Source: Peteryoungia ipomoeae
Lineage (GTDB): Bacteria > Pseudomonadota > Alphaproteobacteria > Rhizobiales > Rhizobiaceae
Length of the DNA stretch: 64,000 nucleotides
Assembly (NCBI RefSeq): GCF_004912165.1
Contig: NZ_STGV01000004.1
Location: forward strand, 248,001 to 312,000
Reading direction: 5' to 3'
This document shows positions 62,130 to 64,000 of this stretch, in pieces. Position 1 is the first letter of the stretch, and each line of letters begins with the position of its first letter. The notes under the pieces are model-generated. The model was not told the origin of the DNA. It saw only the letters and a program-made list of their open reading frames with translations, and ran no database searches. A program made the translations under genes and the position numbers.

Positions 62130-62855
62130 ATGAGCAGAGTGGCTTTGGTAACGGGAGGCACGCGCGGCATCGGCGCGGCCATTTCGCTTGCATTGAAAAA
62201 TGCCGGCTACAAAGTGGCGGCCAACTTCGCCGGCAACGAGGAAAAGGCGAAAGCTTTCGAGACAGAAACTGGCATTCCCGTGTTCAAATGGGATGTGTCG
62301 AACTATCAAGCCTGCGTGGAAGGCATTGCTGCGGTGGAAGCAGCGCTCGGTCCGGTCGAGGTGCTCGTCAACAATGCCGGCATCACCCGCGATGCCATGT
62401 TCCACAAGATGACGCCTGAGCAATGGGGAGAGGTGATCAATACCAATCTCACGGGCCTCTTTAATATGACGCACCCTGTGTGGAGCGGCATGCGCGACCG
62501 CAGCTTTGGCCGGGTGATCAATATTTCCTCGATCAATGGCCAGAAGGGGCAGATGGGTCAGGCAAACTATTCCGCGGCAAAAGCCGGCGATCTCGGATTT
62601 ACAAAGGCCCTGGCGCAAGAAGGCGCTGCCAAAGGCATCACCGTCAACGCCATCTGCCCGGGTTATATCGGCACGGAAATGGTTCGCGCTATCCCGGAAA
62701 AGGTGCTGACAGAGCGCATCATTCCGCAGATCCCGGTTGGAAGGCTGGGCGAGCCGGAGGAAATTGCGCGCTGCGTCGTCTTCCTGGCCTCCGACGATGC
62801 TGGCTTCATCACAGGGTCGACCATCTCTGCCAACGGCGGCCAGTTTTTCGTCTGA
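62130..62855 (+). CDS. phaB: Acetoacetyl-CoA reductase
   Basis: A 241-residue SDR enzyme. The cofactor motif is VTGGTRGIGAAISLAL, and NNAGITRD is present. The catalytic Ser-Tyr-Lys lies in INISSINGQKGQMGQANYSA, then AKAG. The PhaB signature NTNLTGLFNMTHPVW separates it from FabG. It reduces acetoacetyl-CoA to (R)-3-hydroxybutyryl-CoA with NADPH for PHB polymerisation. The ATG at 62130 follows AAGGGGGGAAGCAT. No polymerase gene (phaC) is seen nearby. A hairpin follows at 62885-62903. Confidence 0.95.
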   Translation: MSRVALVTGGTRGIGAAISLALKNAGYKVAANFAGNEEKAKAFETETGIPVFKWDVSNYQACVEGIAAVEAALGPVEVLVNNAGITRDAMFHKMTPEQWGEVINTNLTGLFNMTHPVWSGMRDRSFGRVINISSINGQKGQMGQANYSAAKAGDLGFTKALAQEGAAKGITVNAICPGYIGTEMVRAIPEKVLTERIIPQIPVGRLGEPEEIARCVVFLASDDAGFITGSTISANGGQFFV

Positions 62856-62884
62856 TGCGTATTAACAACAGGAACATTAGGGAG

Positions 62885-62903
62885 GCCGGCGCTTGTCGCC
62901 GGC
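62885..62903 (+). terminator. Terminator-like hairpin after phaB
   Basis: GCCGGCG-CTTGT-CGCCGGC is a perfect seven-base stem with TTCATCCGTTTTT after it. The 299 bases from phaB to the next stop contain no gene that I can support, only this and another hairpin. Confidence 0.65.
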
Positions 62904-63104
62904 TTCATCCGTTTTTACTGCGTTCCGTTAACGGCTCGGCGGATGTCAGAGCTGAGAAGTCATTAATATCCACCGCAATGTGTGGCTAAGGTTTCGTTGT
63001 TCGACAACATCTAGCGGTGAACAAACCGGGAAACCTCTTGTGTCCGCGATTCGTCCCCACTTCGTTCCGCCTTTGATCCAAAGCTTAATTCAAGAACTAA
63101 AAAA

Positions 63105-63129
63105 CCGCCGAACCCAGAGGGTCCGACGG
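63105..63129 (-). terminator. Rho-independent terminator of glycine-zipper lipoprotein gene
   Basis: On the minus strand a stem pairs CCGTCGGACCC with GGGTTCGGCGG (9 of 11 pairs) around TCT and is followed by TTTTTTAG. It lies 26 bases after the stop of the lipoprotein gene. Confidence 0.75.
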
Positions 63130-63154
63130 CTTTGGAGTGAAGGCTATCCGAGGT

Positions 63155-63409
63155 TTAGCGGCAGCGTGCTTCGTAGGTGCGGCCGTAGCGGTCACGATAG
63201 ACGCAGTAACCGCTGCGCTCCTGCGAATTGCCGATGAGGGCGCCAGCCACACCACCAACTGCTGCGCCGACCGCTGCGCCGCGGACGTTGCCGGTGGCAA
63301 CACCACCGATGACGGCGCCAGAGGCGGCACCAATACCGGCGCCGCGCTCAGTGGCGGTGCAGGCTGCGAGAGGGGCAATGAGGGCGACTGCGAGGATGAT
63401 CTTTTTCAT
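63155..63409 (-). CDS. Small glycine-zipper lipoprotein
   Basis: An 84-residue protein with a signal peptide and lipobox LAAC (Cys17 lipidated). Its core is a glycine-zipper run (GAGIGAASGAVIGGVATGN and AAVGAAVGGVAGALIGN). It ends with CVYRDRYGRTYEARCR, two cysteines in a conserved YMGF-like tail. Such 2TM glycine-zipper proteins are abundant outer-membrane or surface lipoproteins in rhizobia, of unclear function. The ATG at 63409 has AAGG 11 bases upstream. The minus-strand neighbours upstream are the small DUF3309-like gene and the hydrolase. Confidence 0.8.
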   Translation of the reverse strand: MKKIILAVALIAPLAACTATERGAGIGAASGAVIGGVATGNVRGAAVGAAVGGVAGALIGNSQERSGYCVYRDRYGRTYEARCR

Positions 63410-63434
63410 GGTTCTTGACCTTTGAACGAGGAGT

Positions 63435-63587
63435 TTAAATTCGACCCATCAACATCAGGATGATGAGAATGAGCAGTACGAGTCCCAGGCCCCCTGACGG
63501 ACCGTAGCCCCAGCCTCGGCTATAGCCCCAGCTCGGTAGTGCCCCGATCAGCAGAAGAATCAATATTACGATCAGAATTGTGGACAT
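63435..63587 (-). CDS. DUF3309-like 50-residue membrane peptide
   Basis: A 50-residue protein, too short for most gene finders, beginning MSTILIVILILLLIGALPSW and ending in IILMLMGRI. A hydrophobic helix at each end is joined by a Gly/Trp/Tyr-rich link with GYSRGWGYGPSGGLG. This is the DUF3309 pattern, common in rhizobia, of unknown function. GGAGAGGG just before the start overlaps the stop of the upstream hydrolase gene, 14 bases away, suggesting co-transcription. Codon use is not informative at this length. Confidence 0.7.
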   Translation of the reverse strand: MSTILIVILILLLIGALPSWGYSRGWGYGPSGGLGLVLLILIILMLMGRI

Positions 63588-63601
63588 TGTTGGCCCTCTC
63601 C

Positions 63602-64000
63602 TTAGTCTTGGTAGATCTCGTATCGTCTGGTCTGAGAACGCCGCGTCACGGGTTTTGTTCCACGCGGTGTTGCCGAGAACGACTCGTTCTCGTGAGCATG
63701 CAGAAGCCGCGCCAAAACGCCCAGCTGCGGCGCAAGCGAGGGCGTTGCGCTGCTACTGATCGACACTGTCGCGGTAAAGGCCTTGATCGCGAGATCTGTC
63801 TCTGCACGGCGTTCGACCATCGGCAGATGTCCACACTGGTTCAGGATGACTGTCTGGGTCTGTGGTAGAAGCTTGGAAACACGCAACTGGTGCGGTGGCG
63901 GCACGATGGCGTCGTTCGCCCCCACGATGTTCAACACCGGCACCGCGATTTCCGTCAACCCGCCGAGCAGGCTGGTGGAGGACATGAAGCGGATGCAGGC
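63602..64000 (-). CDS. Alpha/beta hydrolase, C-terminal part (runs off window)
   Basis: The frame is open from 64000 to a TAA at 63602-63604, giving 132 residues of a hydrolase C-terminus. The acid strand VPVLNIVGANDAIVPP and the catalytic histidine in LNQCGHLPMVERRAE are present. After the last helix (TDLAIKAF) a 56-residue Ser/Thr/Arg-rich tail (SISSSATPSLAPQLG to RRYEIYQD) has no family equivalent that I recognise; it could be a natural extension or the result of a frameshift. The nucleophile lies outside the window. An esterase-lipase or a PhaC-type fold is possible; phaAB lie nearby, but this is not evidence for function. Confidence 0.65.
   Translation of the reverse strand, partial: ACIRFMSSTSLLGGLTEIAVPVLNIVGANDAIVPPPHQLRVSKLLPQTQTVILNQCGHLPMVERRAETDLAIKAFTATVSISSSATPSLAPQLGVLARLLHAHENESFSATPRGTKPVTRRSQTRRYEIYQD

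Noticed and set aside
1..64000. tRNA, rRNA, phage or transposase genes
   Set aside because: I looked through the intergenic regions and saw no cloverleaf-like CCA-type structures, rRNA motifs, integrase or transposase genes. A covariance-model search would be needed to exclude small RNAs.

Overview
The window looks like chromosomal DNA of an alphaproteobacterium of the Rhizobiaceae (Rhizobium, Agrobacterium, Sinorhizobium or a close relative). The evidence is the pair of cyclic beta-1,2-glucan genes ndvA and ndvB, a rhizobial-type pyruvate carboxylase, the phaR / phaA / phaB polyhydroxybutyrate genes, a divergent phnF / phnGH C-P lyase locus, an iron-sulfur bacterial photolyase of the Agrobacterium PhrB type, and many ABC sugar importers. 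Genes are dense, no gene-free stretch exceeds 300 bases, and I see no rRNA, tRNA, CRISPR array, prophage or transposase gene.

Layout. 1-1381: start of a phosphonate (C-P lyase) operon (phnH partial, phnG) diverging from phnF across a palindromic operator. 1378-5637: one giant gene for a 1419-residue protein built almost entirely of 175 octapeptides arranged in a 17-octad (136-residue) super-repeat. 5923-9588: a P2-type cation ATPase, a class-I glutamine amidotransferase and a palindromic intergenic repeat. 9586-12221: a LysR regulator diverging from a ring-cleaving dioxygenase and a serine hydrolase (MhqO/MhqD-like). 12282-21331: a catabolic locus for L-fucose or a related sugar: zinc dehydrogenase, CUT2 ABC importer, FucU-type mutarotase, aldo-keto reductase and UxaA-type dehydratase, with a divergent GntR-family regulator carrying two winged helices. 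21352-30625: a galactoside operon with an AraC/MelR-type regulator, CUT1 ABC importer, GH36 alpha-galactosidase, MsmX/UgpC-type ATPase and GH42 beta-galactosidase, its later genes overlapping or abutting.

30742-34766: an SDR, a phosphodiesterase-family protein, and a second SDR overlapping an Fe-S photolyase gene. 34828-49777: ndvA (glucan exporter), a LuxR-type AHL-receptor-like regulator, pyc and the 8.6-kb ndvB (cyclic glucan synthase). 49994-54703: a TetR regulator diverging from an M20 amidohydrolase, an MFS transporter and ispG. 54780-59936: OmpA-like lipoprotein, LysE exporter, hisC, a short-chain polyprenyl diphosphate synthase, mtgA, rpmF and a small membrane protein. 59994-62855: phaR diverging from phaA-phaB. 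63155-64000: glycine-zipper lipoprotein, a 50-residue DUF3309-like membrane peptide and the C-terminal part of an alpha/beta hydrolase.

The most unusual object is the octapeptide super-repeat protein. Its octads run in register, without insertion or deletion, from residue 8 to residue 1407. Marker octads recur every 17 octads, dividing each unit 10+7, with one irregularity at the N-terminus. Other points of interest are a shared candidate operator (CGATAAARRACA) at both promoters of the fucose-like locus, the tandem winged-helix regulator, a LuxR solo with an intact AHL pocket between ndvA and pyc, and a LacI-type operator in front of the MFS gene.
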